The notes: generated from the letters alone by a model not told the origin. 64,000 nucleotides of DNA from Psychrobacillus psychrodurans (GCA_900114885.1 FOUN01000003.1:1-64000), one strand, 5' to 3'; counted from the first letter of the stretch, positions 7,612-15,206 are shown. Program-made: numbers and translations.

Positions 7612-8097
7612 ATGTATGCCCTATTTATTGAAATGAACTATATGGAAGCCGAATTAAAACAGTTAATGAGTTTACTAGACTTTCAACTAGACTCCATGCC
7701 AGGCATTGACCTTGTGACAGCTTCTGCATTAATTGCAGAGATAGGCGTTGTAAGACGCTTTCCTAATGCCAATAAATTAGCACGATTTGCGGGTATTGTT
7801 CCTGTTTACTTTGGCTCTGGTGGGAAAGGCAAGGAACCAAAAAGCAAACAGGGAAATCGGGAGCTACACGCCTTATTTTACAATTTAGCCGTACAGCAAG
7901 TACAAGTGGCAAAAGGGAGTAAACTACCTAGGAACCCTGTGTTTCATTTTTACTATCAATGAAAACTGAAAGAAGGCAAAACAAAGGGACAAGCATTGGT
8001 GTGCATAATGAGAAGGCTTGTGAACATTATTTATGGCATGATAAAACATAAAACAGACTATAAATTGCCGATAGTGCAAGAAAAAGAAGTAGTTTAA
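7612..8097 (+). pseudogene. IS110 family transposase remnant (C-terminal half)
   Basis: The frame encodes the C-terminal transposase_20 domain of IS110-type recombinases: MPGIDLVTASALIAEIG, then RFPNANKLARFAG and GNRELHALFYNLA. An in-frame TGA at 7960-7962 interrupts the coding sequence. The same frame continues as KLKEGKTKGQALVCIMRRLVNIIYG and ends at TAA 8095-8097. The N-terminal DEDD catalytic half is absent. The remnant lies between the two toxin-immunity modules and cannot be active. Confidence 0.85.
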
Positions 8098-8169
8098 TAG
8101 GCTGGTAAAATGGCTGATTTTTTTATTTTTAGCTTTTAAGATTACAACATAGGGTACGGGTAAGATTGA

Positions 8170-8595
8170 TATGTGGAAGAAACAGGTCGCCTTGGTGGTA
8201 AACACTATAGTGAAAAAGACTTGAAACTTTTAGGCAATTATCTTGAAAAAAGATGAGTAACACTCAAGGTTGGAGATGAGTTTTTGCCACCAGGAAAAGG
8301 AGGAGGCTTTAACTATAATACTGGAGAACTGGTATTGAAAAGTAACCCAACACAATATGAAGTTTGGCATGAATTGTCACACTATATTCAATATAAACAA
8401 ATTGGGAAAGAGGCTTATTCAAATTTGCCTCGTACTAGCGTACCAGTTCCAATGAATGATTTAACTAAATTCAATGCTTCTGAGCAATTTGTTTATGATA
8501 TGTTATCAAATAACCCAAAAAGATGGAATTCCTTAAACGAAGCTGAGCAACTACATGCTAACTGGTATATAACACAATATGGAGGTATTCGGTAA
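8170..8595 (+). pseudogene. Orphan toxin C-terminus, zincin-like metallopeptidase domain
   Basis: The frame reads YVEETGRLGGKHYSEKDLK and YLEKR, a TGA at 8254-8256, then VTLKVGDEFLPPGKGGG and a peptidase core. The HELSH motif (HExxH type) follows at 8370-8384. This fits the small metallopeptidase toxin domains at the C-termini of polymorphic toxins. No N-terminal delivery domain is attached, so it is an orphan module. The stop falls where a Gly codon would be expected (GGA to TGA). The piece from 8284 could still be translated from TTG, but without a clear ribosome site. The immunity gene start overlaps its stop by one base. Confidence 0.7.
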
Positions 8596-8855
8596 TGAAG
8601 TTATCAAGAGAAAGAGCAGAACAACTGGCGCTTGAATATGTAAATAAAGATAGGAATGAAAGCTTCAAATTAGAACTAATAGGTGTGGAAATATCTAGAA
8701 TTCCCCCAAAATATTGGGCTGCTACTTTTGAAGTTAGAACTTCAGAAGGGGATATTTTAGAGGGTCCTTTACTTATACTTGTGGATGATGATTTAGAAAA
8801 AGCAATGAGTTTAGAAGAGGCTGTCGAATCTCACATAGCTAATAGAGATAAGTAA
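8595..8855 (+). CDS. Immunity protein, YrhB/Imm35-like
   Basis: This 86-residue protein opens MKLSRERAEQLALEYVN and has a beta-rich centre (YWAATFEVRT) and a short C-terminal helix, resembling the YrhB/Imm35 immunity family. It overlaps the toxin stop (TAATG), showing translational coupling, and is followed by a terminator. It probably neutralises the metallopeptidase domain encoded just upstream. The gene looks intact although its toxin does not. Confidence 0.65.
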   Translation: MKLSRERAEQLALEYVNKDRNESFKLELIGVEISRIPPKYWAATFEVRTSEGDILEGPLLILVDDDLEKAMSLEEAVESHIANRDK

Positions 8856-8880
8856 AGTAACCTTTCGAAACCAAATTGAA

Positions 8881-8920
8881 TGAACCTTGATTGGCTTTAT
8901 ACCTTTCAAGGTTTTTTACT
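8881..8920 (+). terminator. Rho-independent terminator
   Basis: AACCTTGA/TCAAGGTT stem followed by TTTTTACTTT, after the immunity gene. Confidence 0.7.
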
Positions 8921-9198
8921 TTAATTTTTTTAAAGACAGCTGATAATTCAGTGAGACAATAAAAAATTATTTGTTTTAGAATCGAAAGCTCTTGATGGTT
9001 GTACCATCAAGGAGTATCGTTTTAATACTTGACGGACTGAAAAAGAAAGAGAAATGGAAGAGATGACATTTTATATGGCAGAGATAGTTATGATATGGGC
9101 TGGATTACAAACTAACGAGAATGACAAAGCTCGTGGCGATAAAAGGTAGTTTACGTAAGAAGGTAACTAGTTTAGCAACAGGGCAGACAAAAATTGTG
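8921..9198. other. Gene-poor stretch with decayed sequence
   Basis: I see no supported gene here. A short frame at 9056-9151 (about 31 codons) has no ribosome site. A small hairpin (GATGGTTGTACCATC) lies at 8993-9007. The stretch is probably debris between island remnants. Confidence 0.35.
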
Positions 9199-9228
9199 TT
9201 GTATTTTTACAAGGTCCGGTCGTATAAT
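9199..9228 (+). promoter_or_regulatory. Possible sigma-A promoter of the recombinase remnant
   Basis: TTGTAT (9199-9204), an 18-bp spacer and TATAAT (9223-9228). An inverted repeat CGTTACA/TGTAACG at 9250-9277 follows, just before the ribosome site, and could be an operator. Confidence 0.4.
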
Positions 9229-9290
9229 ATTCGCTATTCGTTTAAAAAGCGTTACACAAATTAAAATTTATGTAACGGGAGGGTGAGAAG

Positions 9291-9474
9291 TTGAACGTTG
9301 TTGGGTATAGACGTGTCTAGACACAAGAGCAAGCAAAAGATGGATACAGCTTGAAATATCAAGAAGATGAAATTAAAGGGTATTGTAAAGAACAAGGCTG
9401 GAACTTGATCCATATTTTTAGAGATGAAGGAATTAGTGGTGCAAAACTGAATGAAGAAGCATTAGAAAATGAAA
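9291..9474 (+). pseudogene. Serine recombinase N-terminal remnant
   Basis: From TTG 9291 (behind GGGAGGGTGAG) the frame reads VVGYRRV, a TAG at 9318-9320, then TQEQAKDGYSLKYQEDEIKG and IHIFRDEGISGAK. This is the start of a large serine recombinase catalytic domain. The TAG replaces the catalytic serine codon of the YxRVS motif. The frame then runs into IS3 sequence at about 9475. Only about 60 residues of the catalytic domain remain. Confidence 0.8.
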
Positions 9475-9760
9475 AAATATCAAAAAACATTACAAGAGCA
9501 AAAGATAACGCAGAGTATGCCCCCAAAAGGGTAACTGCTTAGATAAAGCAGTCATCTAAAATTTCTTTGGCTTATTAAAATTAGAACTGCTTTATTTACA
9601 AGAGTTTGAGAGCGCATTTTGAAAATGAATTAGAAGATTATATGGAGTATTACAATCACAAGAGAATGATGGCAAAATTAAAAGACCTGAGCCCGGTAGA
9701 ATACCGAACTCAGATCTTAGAAGCCGCCTAAAATATTTGTCTAACTTTATTGGTTCAGAT
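9475..9760 (+). pseudogene. IS3 family (IS150-type) transposase OrfB 3' remnant and right end
   Basis: Translating across frames gives [42 protein letters not shown], and [17 protein letters not shown] followed by LSPVEYRTQ, ending at TAA 9729-9731. This is the C-terminal third of an IS3 OrfB integrase domain, including the final Glu of the DDE triad region. Several frameshifts and stops interrupt it. The downstream ttgtctaactttattggttca (about 9738-9758) resembles the IS right inverted repeat. The recombinase remnant is fused directly to its left side. Confidence 0.8.
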
Positions 9761-9816
9761 CACTATTGGGGTGAGGTAGTTTACCGAGCGGATAGGGTAT
9801 TGTGAAGGGTATACCT

Positions 9817-9846
9817 AAAATAACGAAGCAGTTTAGTTAAAGAAGG
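9817..9846 (+). repeat. Cassette-type repeat, right part (copy I)
   Basis: AAATAACGAAGCAGTTTAGTTAAAGAAGG matches the right half of copy F/G (ACAAACGAAGCAGTTTAGTTGAAGAG). It stands 50 bp before the TmrB-like gene. Confidence 0.65.
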
Positions 9847-9897
9847 AATTACGTATTATTAGTAGAACTCATTTAATATAGAAAAGAGGAGAATATA

Positions 9898-10494
9898 ATG
9901 ATTATTTGGTTAAATGGAGCATTTGGTTCTGGGAAAACTCAGACTTCATACGAATTAGAAAGAAGGATTCCTAATTCCCATGTCTATGATCCAGAAAATA
10001 TAGGGTATTTTATTAACAGGAATATTCCCAAAGAAATTAGTAAAGGTGATTTCCAAGATTATAGTATCTGGCGAGAGTTAAATTACACTACTTTAAAATA
10101 CATAGATAGGGAATATGATGGGATTATCATTGTTCCGATGACCTTAGTAAATCCACAGTATTTTGAGGAAATCGTAGGGAAATTAAGAGATGATGGAGTG
10201 ACAGTCAATCATTTTGTACTTTGGGCTTCTAAAGAAACATTACAAAAGAGGTTGCGAAGTAGGGGGGAGAGAAAAAATTCATGGGGTGAAAAACAAATAG
10301 ATAGATGTATGCAAGGGCTATCAAATGATATATTTAAACATCGAATAGAAACTGATAAATTGACAGTCGAAAGTGTAGTGGAAACAATTGCATCTATGTT
10401 AAATATTCATTTACTCGAAGACAAGAGAAATAAATTCAAGAAAAGATTAGACAGAATTAAAGTGCAAATAAAACAAATGCGATTTATAAATTAA
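9898..10494 (+). CDS. P-loop kinase-like protein, TmrB family
   Basis: The 198-residue protein begins MIIWLNGAFGSGKTQT, with a Walker A motif GAFGSGKT at residues 7-14. VYDPENIGYFI, GDFQDY and IIIVPMTLVNP follow in the order of B. subtilis TmrB, the tunicamycin-resistance ATP-binding protein. The lid arginines appear in LQKRLRSRGERKNSW (about residues 116-130). A strong AGAGGAG site precedes ATG. The gene is complete and lies between repeat copies I and J. It may give resistance to a nucleoside-type antibiotic, but many family members are uncharacterised, so I do not use the gene name. Confidence 0.8.
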   Translation: MIIWLNGAFGSGKTQTSYELERRIPNSHVYDPENIGYFINRNIPKEISKGDFQDYSIWRELNYTTLKYIDREYDGIIIVPMTLVNPQYFEEIVGKLRDDGVTVNHFVLWASKETLQKRLRSRGERKNSWGEKQIDRCMQGLSNDIFKHRIETDKLTVESVVETIASMLNIHLLEDKRNKFKKRLDRIKVQIKQMRFIN

Positions 10495-10507
10495 ATAGGT
10501 TACTCTC

Positions 10508-10593
10508 TTCAGCTAACGGTGTACTTTACTTCAAGAAGAGAGTAAAGCTTTTTTCCTTATTGAATTAAAGCGGCACGTTAGTTGATAAGAAGA
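10508..10593 (+). repeat. Cassette-type repeat, full copy (J)
   Basis: TTCAGCTAACGGTGTA is followed by the hairpin CTTTACTTC ... GAGAGTAAAG with CTTTTTTCC, then TTGAATTAAAGCGGCACGTTAGTTGATAAG. It is nearly the same length and layout as copy D. It directly follows the TmrB-like gene and doubles as its terminator. Confidence 0.78.
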
Positions 10594-10633
10594 TTTTTTG
10601 TGGAACACCCAAAATTCTTAGAGTCAATTTCAT

Positions 10634-10878
10634 GGTTCGGGAGATATTGATAATCTTGTTGCCCAGAATAGTCATATTGACCGTTCTGGTGGTCTAGGGT
10701 ATAAAATGGAAACAGAATGGGCTAATGCAATTGAAAGAAGCACCACCAAGAAAAGTTTCTGTAAAAAATCGAACCTATTTATCTAGAAACTTCTGTGAGT
10801 CCAGACTCATTTGAGATAATGTATGATATTGAGGGAATAGGAATATTTAGAAAAATTATAAAACAATTATATGAATAG
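10634..10878 (+). pseudogene. Polymorphic toxin C-terminus remnant (non-specific endonuclease type)
   Basis: The frames give GSGDIDNLVAQNSHIDRSGG and YKMETEWANAIE, then shift to APPRKVSV and shift again to KIEPIYLETSVSPDSFEIMYDI. It ends at TAG 10876-10878. This matches the last part of the DNA/RNA non-specific endonuclease domain found at the end of YeeF-type LXG toxins. At least two frameshifts are present, and the catalytic N-terminal part of the domain is missing. Confidence 0.65.
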
Positions 10879-10888
10879 GCAATTTTAA

Positions 10889-10925
10889 CGCACTTGATTG
10901 TCTTAAGAATCAAGTGCTTTTTCGT
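10889..10925 (+). terminator. Rho-independent terminator
   Basis: GCACTTGATT/AATCAAGTGC 10-bp stem with TTTTTC after it. Confidence 0.8.
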
Positions 10926-10982
10926 ATGAAAAAGATTGGTTTATGAATATAGATGAGTCATGGGGCATGGGTCACAAACAGT

Positions 10983-11441
10983 TGTAGCACAAGCCCCTAC
11001 AATTTCTATTCTTAAAGGCTTATCATCTACTGAGTATCCAATTGAATAATCAGATAAACCAATAGTTGAGTAAGATGTAAAACCATCATAAGGTCTATCA
11101 AAAGTTGCTAAAATATCAATATTACTTATATATTATCTACATGTGCATTCAATATTAAAAATACAGATTTACCTATTTCTTATGGTGAAATATTAAAAGG
11201 GGTAATAAAAATGTACTATCCAGATAGTGAGATGGAACACGTTATATTTACCTCACCATTTCTTTGGGAAAAACTTAAGACCATAGATTTCCCAGATAAA
11301 AAAGTGACATGGTTAATTGCATTACCAATATTAACAAAAGAGTTCTTGTTTGCAGAGAAAGAAGGAACAGAAGCCCTTGAAGATTTGTTCGAAAAAAATG
11401 ATATAGATATATTTGATGTAAGAAGAAATTCTATTCTTTAA
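10983..11441. pseudogene. SUFU-type immunity gene scrambled by a local inversion
   Basis: The plus strand from about 11140 encodes the C-terminal half of a suppressor-of-fused domain protein: LSTCAFNIKNTDLPISYG, MYYPDSEMEHVIFTSPFLW, ALEDLFEKNDIDIFD, stop at 11441. The middle part of the same domain lies just before it on the minus strand: DILATFDRPYDGFTSY, IGLSDYSIGYSVDDK, LRIEIVGACATT. In intact SUFU proteins GACATT is followed closely by the LSTCAF segment. A ~150-bp piece (about 10983-11135) has therefore been inverted. Bacterial SUFU proteins are common immunity factors, consistent with the nuclease-toxin remnant just upstream. Confidence 0.7.
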
Positions 11442-11485
11442 GTAATTTAACCTGATTAGCTAATGCTTTTAAGGGTGTGAGAACT

Positions 11486-11829
11486 CGATGGGTACTTTGA
11501 AGGTACAAAACTTGCATTTGTTGATTATCTAAGACCGCATGCGATTGTCAAAAAAGGCTTCAAGCTCGCTTTTATTTCCGGAGCCAAGATAACTAAATAT
11601 AAAGGGGGTCTTTCTGTTAAGAAGACTCCTACGGTTGAAAACGAGTCTGAGGGTAGTGTGAATGGTAGTAAAGAGGCGGGAAAAAGATGTTGTTATACTT
11701 TCTCCAAAACAAATACAGAAGTTAATTGAAAGAGATGTTGTTTCTTCTGATTTTTGGAAGAATAAAGCAATTAACTGAACTAAAAGGGGAAGTTCCTAGC
11801 CAATATATTAAGATTTCGCCTAAGGAGTG
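11486..11829 (+). pseudogene. Polymorphic toxin linker/C-terminal remnant
   Basis: The frames give GYFEGTKLAFVDYLRPHAIV and KKGFKLAFISGAKITKYKGG, then after a shift DVVILSPKQIQKLIERDVV, and after another shift ELKGEVPSQYIKISPKE ending at TGA 11827-11829. The pattern fits the linker and short C-terminal region of an LXG-type toxin. It stands directly before a probable immunity gene. The toxin activity cannot be recognised. Confidence 0.45.
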
Positions 11830-11835
11830 AGAATT

Positions 11836-12117
11836 TTGAAATTATACTTTTTAAACGAGTTTTTAGGAGATATACGCAATATTAATGTTGATGGTATGTG
11901 GATAAATGCTGATGTTACCCCTTCAAAAAATATGAACAAATTCAATGATTTTTTTGCAGCGATTGTTGATGAGGAAAATGATTTTGAAGTAACTAATTAT
12001 AACGAAAAATGGTTAGATGATAGCAATTGGTATATTATTGATGATGAAAATAAGAAGAAGGGTATATACATACTTGCAGTTTATCCTGATATGGAAATTA
12101 ACTGGAGGTGGAGATGA
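11836..12117 (+). CDS. Small acidic protein, probable immunity protein
   Basis: A 93-residue acidic protein (DEENDFEVTNYNEKWLDDSN) with no signal or membrane segment. I place the start at TTG 11836, behind AAGGAG at 11821-11826, rather than at GTG 11827. It directly follows a toxin remnant whose stop overlaps the ribosome-site region. The immunity role is inferred from position. No family is recognised. Confidence 0.5.
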   Translation: MKLYFLNEFLGDIRNINVDGMWINADVTPSKNMNKFNDFFAAIVDEENDFEVTNYNEKWLDDSNWYIIDDENKKKGIYILAVYPDMEINWRWR

Positions 12118-12139
12118 TCTATAGATAGATTGGCTATTT

Positions 12140-12906
12140 TCATTGACTAAAGTTTTTTAGTTGTACGATAGCTATCGTTATGATTGAACGTTTCAGACTT
12201 AGAAGAGGAATGAAACGTTTCGATTGGGGAATATCAGCTGGCTGCCTTTTCGGAACATGTTCATGGTAATTCCTTTTTCTTTGAGTACTTTTGAAAGCAT
12301 AGGTTGTATAACTTAAGTCACTTTGAAGAATACAACCTTCTGATAGCTCAGGCAATTTATAGAACATGTCCAACAAAAAGTCAGGGTCTTTTTTGAATCC
12401 AATAGTTTGGTCCACACTCTTGAGATTGTAGACACAGAGAATACTAGACAGATACATCATTGAACGGCCAAAAACAAGTAAGTATTATTCGTGACGAGCT
12501 TCTCAAAGTGCTTAGATGCTGTAACATCAAGTGACATTAAATTTGGTGCGACGTATTCTTCTTGCCCAGTACGTTTCCGTTTTCTTTACCTTTACTCGAC
12601 GTTTCCATCCATATTTTTGCATGAAATGTTGGACACTTTTATTACAAAATCTAGTGTTTATGGTGGCAATTTTTTGATAACCATATCGAATCATATGTTG
12701 TTTGTACAAGTCGCCGATCTGTTGATTTCGTATCTCCTTTTGTACGTGTTGATCCTCATTCTTTTTCCAACGGACAAAACTTCTTTTAATTCTTCGACTA
12801 ATTGGATAACTCATTTGGCGTCGGTTCTTTTCCAATGCTGCGTACTTTTTTAAAATCTAAATCGATTGTTTCAAATACCGAATCTCTGCCTGCAGTTTAG
12901 CAGTCT
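12140..12906 (-). pseudogene. IS3 family transposase remnant (OrfA end and OrfB, frameshifted)
   Basis: The minus strand gives TAKLQAEIRYLKQSI, LKKYAALEKNRRQMSYPISRR, MIRYGYQKIATINTR, MQKYGWKRRVKVKK, then YLLVFGRSMMYLSSI, DPDFLLDMFYKLPELSEGC, and LQSDLSYTTYAF ending near SLKRSIITIAI. This is the end of an OrfA coiled coil followed by an IS3 OrfB (HTH_21, then integrase core including the SD of the DDE triad). Several frameshifts and stops are present, so it is inactive. Its orientation is opposite to the IS3 remnant at 9475. Confidence 0.8.
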
Positions 12907-13107
12907 CGCTGCTATATTACGGTCATTTACCGAAGGTTTTACCAACTGGTTGCTGGAGACTTAATTTCTCCACGTCCCAAGTAAATTGTCAAAGGCTCAT
13001 TTCACTTTGACGATTTAATTGGGATGGGGAACACTCCCTGATTGGTGGTTGTACAGAAAAAAACTTAATCTTTTTGTGTCCAGAATCTTGACGTAAATCC
13101 AGGGTGT

Positions 13108-13166
13108 ACCTTCAAGGATTATCTTTAGAATACTGGAGAACTGAACAAGAACGAATTAATAAGTAA
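13108..13166 (+). pseudogene. Possible toxin C-terminal tail
   Basis: The frame YLQGLSLEYWRTEQERINK ends at TAA 13164-13166, only 16 bp before an immunity-type gene. The pattern of a toxin tail running into its immunity gene matches the other modules here. The fragment is too short to name a domain. Confidence 0.35.
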
Positions 13167-13182
13167 GTATAGGGTGATAAAT

Positions 13183-13773
13183 TTGTCAACAAAAGAAGCA
13201 ATGAAAATATATTTTCAAATGCGGAAAGAGTTAGCATCTGAAGGTTTAGATTTTTTATTTAAAACACCAGTAAATAATGATGATGGAAATCTAATAATTT
13301 ATGAAGGTGAAGTTGATGAGGAAGAGTATATCTCATGGAAACCTATAGAAATGAATGTTTCACAAGGTTATAAAAGATTAGAAGATGAATTTGAAGTAAA
13401 TTTGAATAAATCAATAATTGATTATTTTAACTCATATTGGTTTGCTGACCTAGATGGTTTTTTTAAGGAGCACTATATAAAATTAGAACCGGTCCTACCG
13501 AATGATGAAATAAGTTCTTTTAGGGAGTCTTTGAGAGGATATATAAATAAACACGGGGATAGTTTAGTGAAGATACCTATTGGAATTGAGGGAAATGGGT
13601 TACTAGTGGTTGTTGATAACGATAGTGGAATAGTTCAATTAGAAGATTTTGAAAGAGGTACTTTTGAGTATATTGCTGAGAATATTCAAGATTTAATTAG
13701 ATTATTTACATGCCTATCTAATGTCCTTTTTCTCTTTTACTTACTAGTGAAGAAAGGCTATTTAGTTTTTTAA
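13183..13773 (+). CDS. Syd-like (SecY-interacting protein family) immunity-type protein
   Basis: The central part matches the Syd superfamily: YFNSYWFADLDGFFKEHYIKL, then GNGLLVVVDNDSGIVQLE and AENIQDLI. Syd-type proteins in Firmicutes often serve as immunity proteins in polymorphic toxin loci. TTG 13183 behind AGGGTGAT is my preferred start; GTG 13174 is also possible. The last ~25 residues (FTCLSNVLFLFYLLVKKGY) are hydrophobic and unlike the family. The 3' end may be recombined with foreign DNA, and the neighbouring integrase fragment begins at once. Confidence 0.65.
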   Translation: MSTKEAMKIYFQMRKELASEGLDFLFKTPVNNDDGNLIIYEGEVDEEEYISWKPIEMNVSQGYKRLEDEFEVNLNKSIIDYFNSYWFADLDGFFKEHYIKLEPVLPNDEISSFRESLRGYINKHGDSLVKIPIGIEGNGLLVVVDNDSGIVQLEDFERGTFEYIAENIQDLIRLFTCLSNVLFLFYLLVKKGYLVF

Positions 13774-14153
13774 ATGAGGGAATTTTTCATATACTATTGT
13801 ACGAATTTAGTTTTGCATAAAAAACGAATAGAAGAATGGAAGGAGCTAGTTGGATCTGAGTTTAATGACCAAGACTTGTTCTTATGCACAAATACAGGAA
13901 CCTTACAAGATCCCCGCAATGTAATTCGAGTAATGGAGCGTATTGTAAGATGCTCCAATGTACCAAATATTCGGTTCCATGGTATTAGACACACACATGC
14001 ATCCATTTTAATTTCTAAGGGTGTTTGATGTTGTGAAAACGGTTGGGACACGCTAATGCTAAAATTACCTTAGAAACATATGCTCACCTCGTTCCAGATG
14101 AAGATTATGATTTAGCAGATGTTTTTGAAAAAGCACTGGAAAAAAACTCGTGA
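13774..14153 (+). pseudogene. Tyrosine recombinase (phage-type integrase) C-terminal remnant
   Basis: From about 13810 the frame reads VLHKKRIEEWKELVG, LFLCTNTGTLQDPRNV, and IRFHGIRHTHASILISKG, carrying the HxxRH catalytic box. A shift near 14028-14045 breaks it. The next frame gives LGHANAKITLETYAHLVPDE, with the catalytic Tyr of the ETYAH box, and ends at TGA 14151-14153. The N-terminal DNA-binding half is missing. It lies ~100 bp from the 3' end of a tRNA gene, a classic integrase position. Confidence 0.85.
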
Positions 14154-14212
14154 GCAATCCGTGAGCATTTCGTGAAATTCGAGGTTTAGTACAGGAAGTG
14201 TTCCGAAAGGAA

Positions 14213-14250
14213 AAACCCGCAAACGTTGTTATACCAACGTTTGCGGGCTA
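14213..14250 (-). terminator. Terminator of the tRNA-Val gene
   Basis: CCCGCAAACGTTG/CAACGTTTGCGGG form a 13-bp stem. On the minus strand the stem is followed by TTTTTCC, just past the tRNA 3' end. Confidence 0.85.
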
Positions 14251-14255
14251 AATGA

Positions 14256-14328
14256 TGGTCCCGACTGGTCTCGAACCAGCGACCCCCACCTTGTCGAGGT
14301 GGTGCTCTCCCAACTGAGCTACAAGACC
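14256..14328 (-). tRNA. tRNA-Val (anticodon GAC) with C33
   Basis: A 73-nt cloverleaf can be folded: acceptor GGTCTTG/CGGGACC, D-arm GCTC-AGTTGGGA-GAGC, anticodon stem CCACC/GGTGG, T-arm GCTGG-TTCGAGA-CCAGT, discriminator A. The anticodon loop is TCGACAA, so the anticodon is GAC (Val, GUC/GUU codons). Position 33 is C instead of the nearly invariant U. CCA is not encoded (TCA follows). The gene marks the right edge of the accessory island. Confidence 0.85.
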
Positions 14329-14477
14329 ATAATGAAAATATAAACTCTTAATACTTCAATGTTTCTGTATATAAATATACTATAAAGTAGGGAGCTAGTA
14401 TATATCTAAAAGGAATACACTAATAGATATATTCTTACATAAGATCATTTTATTAAAAGCGGAATTCTAGAAATAAT

Positions 14478-14503
14478 ACCTTGAAAAGCTAACACCTTTC
14501 AAG
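14478..14503. terminator. Rho-independent terminator, likely for the Excalibur gene
   Basis: ACCTTGAAA/TTTCAAGGT 9-bp stem with AT-rich flanks on both sides, about 95 bp past the stop of the minus-strand gene at 14597. Confidence 0.55.
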
Positions 14504-14596
14504 GTTATTTTATAGTTATAAATGGAATCGAGTCAATGTAAAACAAGGGAATAATATTCTATCTTATAAAACTATTCTCAAACTATTATTTTATAG

Positions 14597-14860
14597 TTAT
14601 CTCTCACAAGCAATGCCGTCTTTATCACGATCGCTTTTTATGTTAGCATCATAAATTTCTTTTGATACAAAAGGAGTGAATTTAGTTTTTCCACCTTTGT
14701 TTTTAATATTCGCAGCTTTGGCTACTCCCCCTTTATAGGTTTTGTTTAACTCTGTGCAATTGTTAAATTTTTTGGCTGCTGCATCTGTCTCTGTTGGTGA
14801 AATTGTAGAAACTCCAAAAACTAATGTTGCTGAAAGTAAAATTACTGAAATTCGTTTCAT
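14597..14860 (-). CDS. Secreted Excalibur calcium-binding domain protein
   Basis: An 87-residue preprotein with a clear signal peptide (MKRISVILLSATLVFGVST, cleavage near ETDAAA). The mature part begins with NCTELNKTYKGGVA and ends DRDKDGIACER, the Excalibur motif (DxDxDGxxCE) that binds calcium and carries the family cysteines. A GAGGAG site precedes ATG. Such domains occur in extracellular nucleases and surface proteins; this one is the domain alone. It probably acts outside the cell. It stands alone with its own terminator. Confidence 0.88.
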   Translation of the reverse strand: MKRISVILLSATLVFGVSTISPTETDAAAKKFNNCTELNKTYKGGVAKAANIKNKGGKTKFTPFVSKEIYDANIKSDRDKDGIACER

Positions 14861-15206
14861 TGTAACTCCTCATAAATTTTTTAATAAGTAAATAACTATG
14901 TCTAAAGGTACGTGTAAAAACTACTATATCCATTTGATAAAAAAGAGACATAGATAACTATATCTCGTTCTTTCAATCTAAAAGGGTCCTTTAACTTTAA
15001 GCAGATTTTCAAAACCCGAAGTAGACGAACCATAATATCCCATGTTAATTATATTTTAACATATATTAGATAAATACTTAGATACCAAAAAGGATTAAAA
15101 CAAGTACTTTTACTGTCATAAATTCCTCACATCTTTTTCATCTCTGGTACTTGTTTGCAGAGGCATCATTCTACTAAGATGGAGATATAGGGGAGGTGCT
15201 ACAATC
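14861..15206. other. Intergenic region between divergent Excalibur and nos genes
   Basis: About 346 bp without a gene. It must hold promoters for both divergent genes. I see AT-rich runs but no confident -35/-10 pair, operator or RNA structure. GGGGAGG at 15190-15196 is the nos ribosome site. Confidence 0.5.

Noticed and set aside
7960..8256. In-frame TGA codons at 7960 and 8254 as possible recoding (selenocysteine or Trp)
   Set aside because: Both lie in degraded mobile or toxin remnants. Core genes nearby use TGA only as stop, and no SECIS-like structure is evident.
9351..9542. 63-residue protein of one family
   Set aside because: The second half is IS3 transposase sequence read in the wrong frame, so this is a chimeric remnant and not a gene.
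133..10593. Classical integron with attC sites
   Set aside because: The repeat ends fit the attC core rules only partly and no IntI-type integrase is visible. I report only cassette-like organisation.
12491..12853. 120-codon plus-strand frame
   Set aside because: It is the antisense of the IS3 OrfB remnant on the minus strand.
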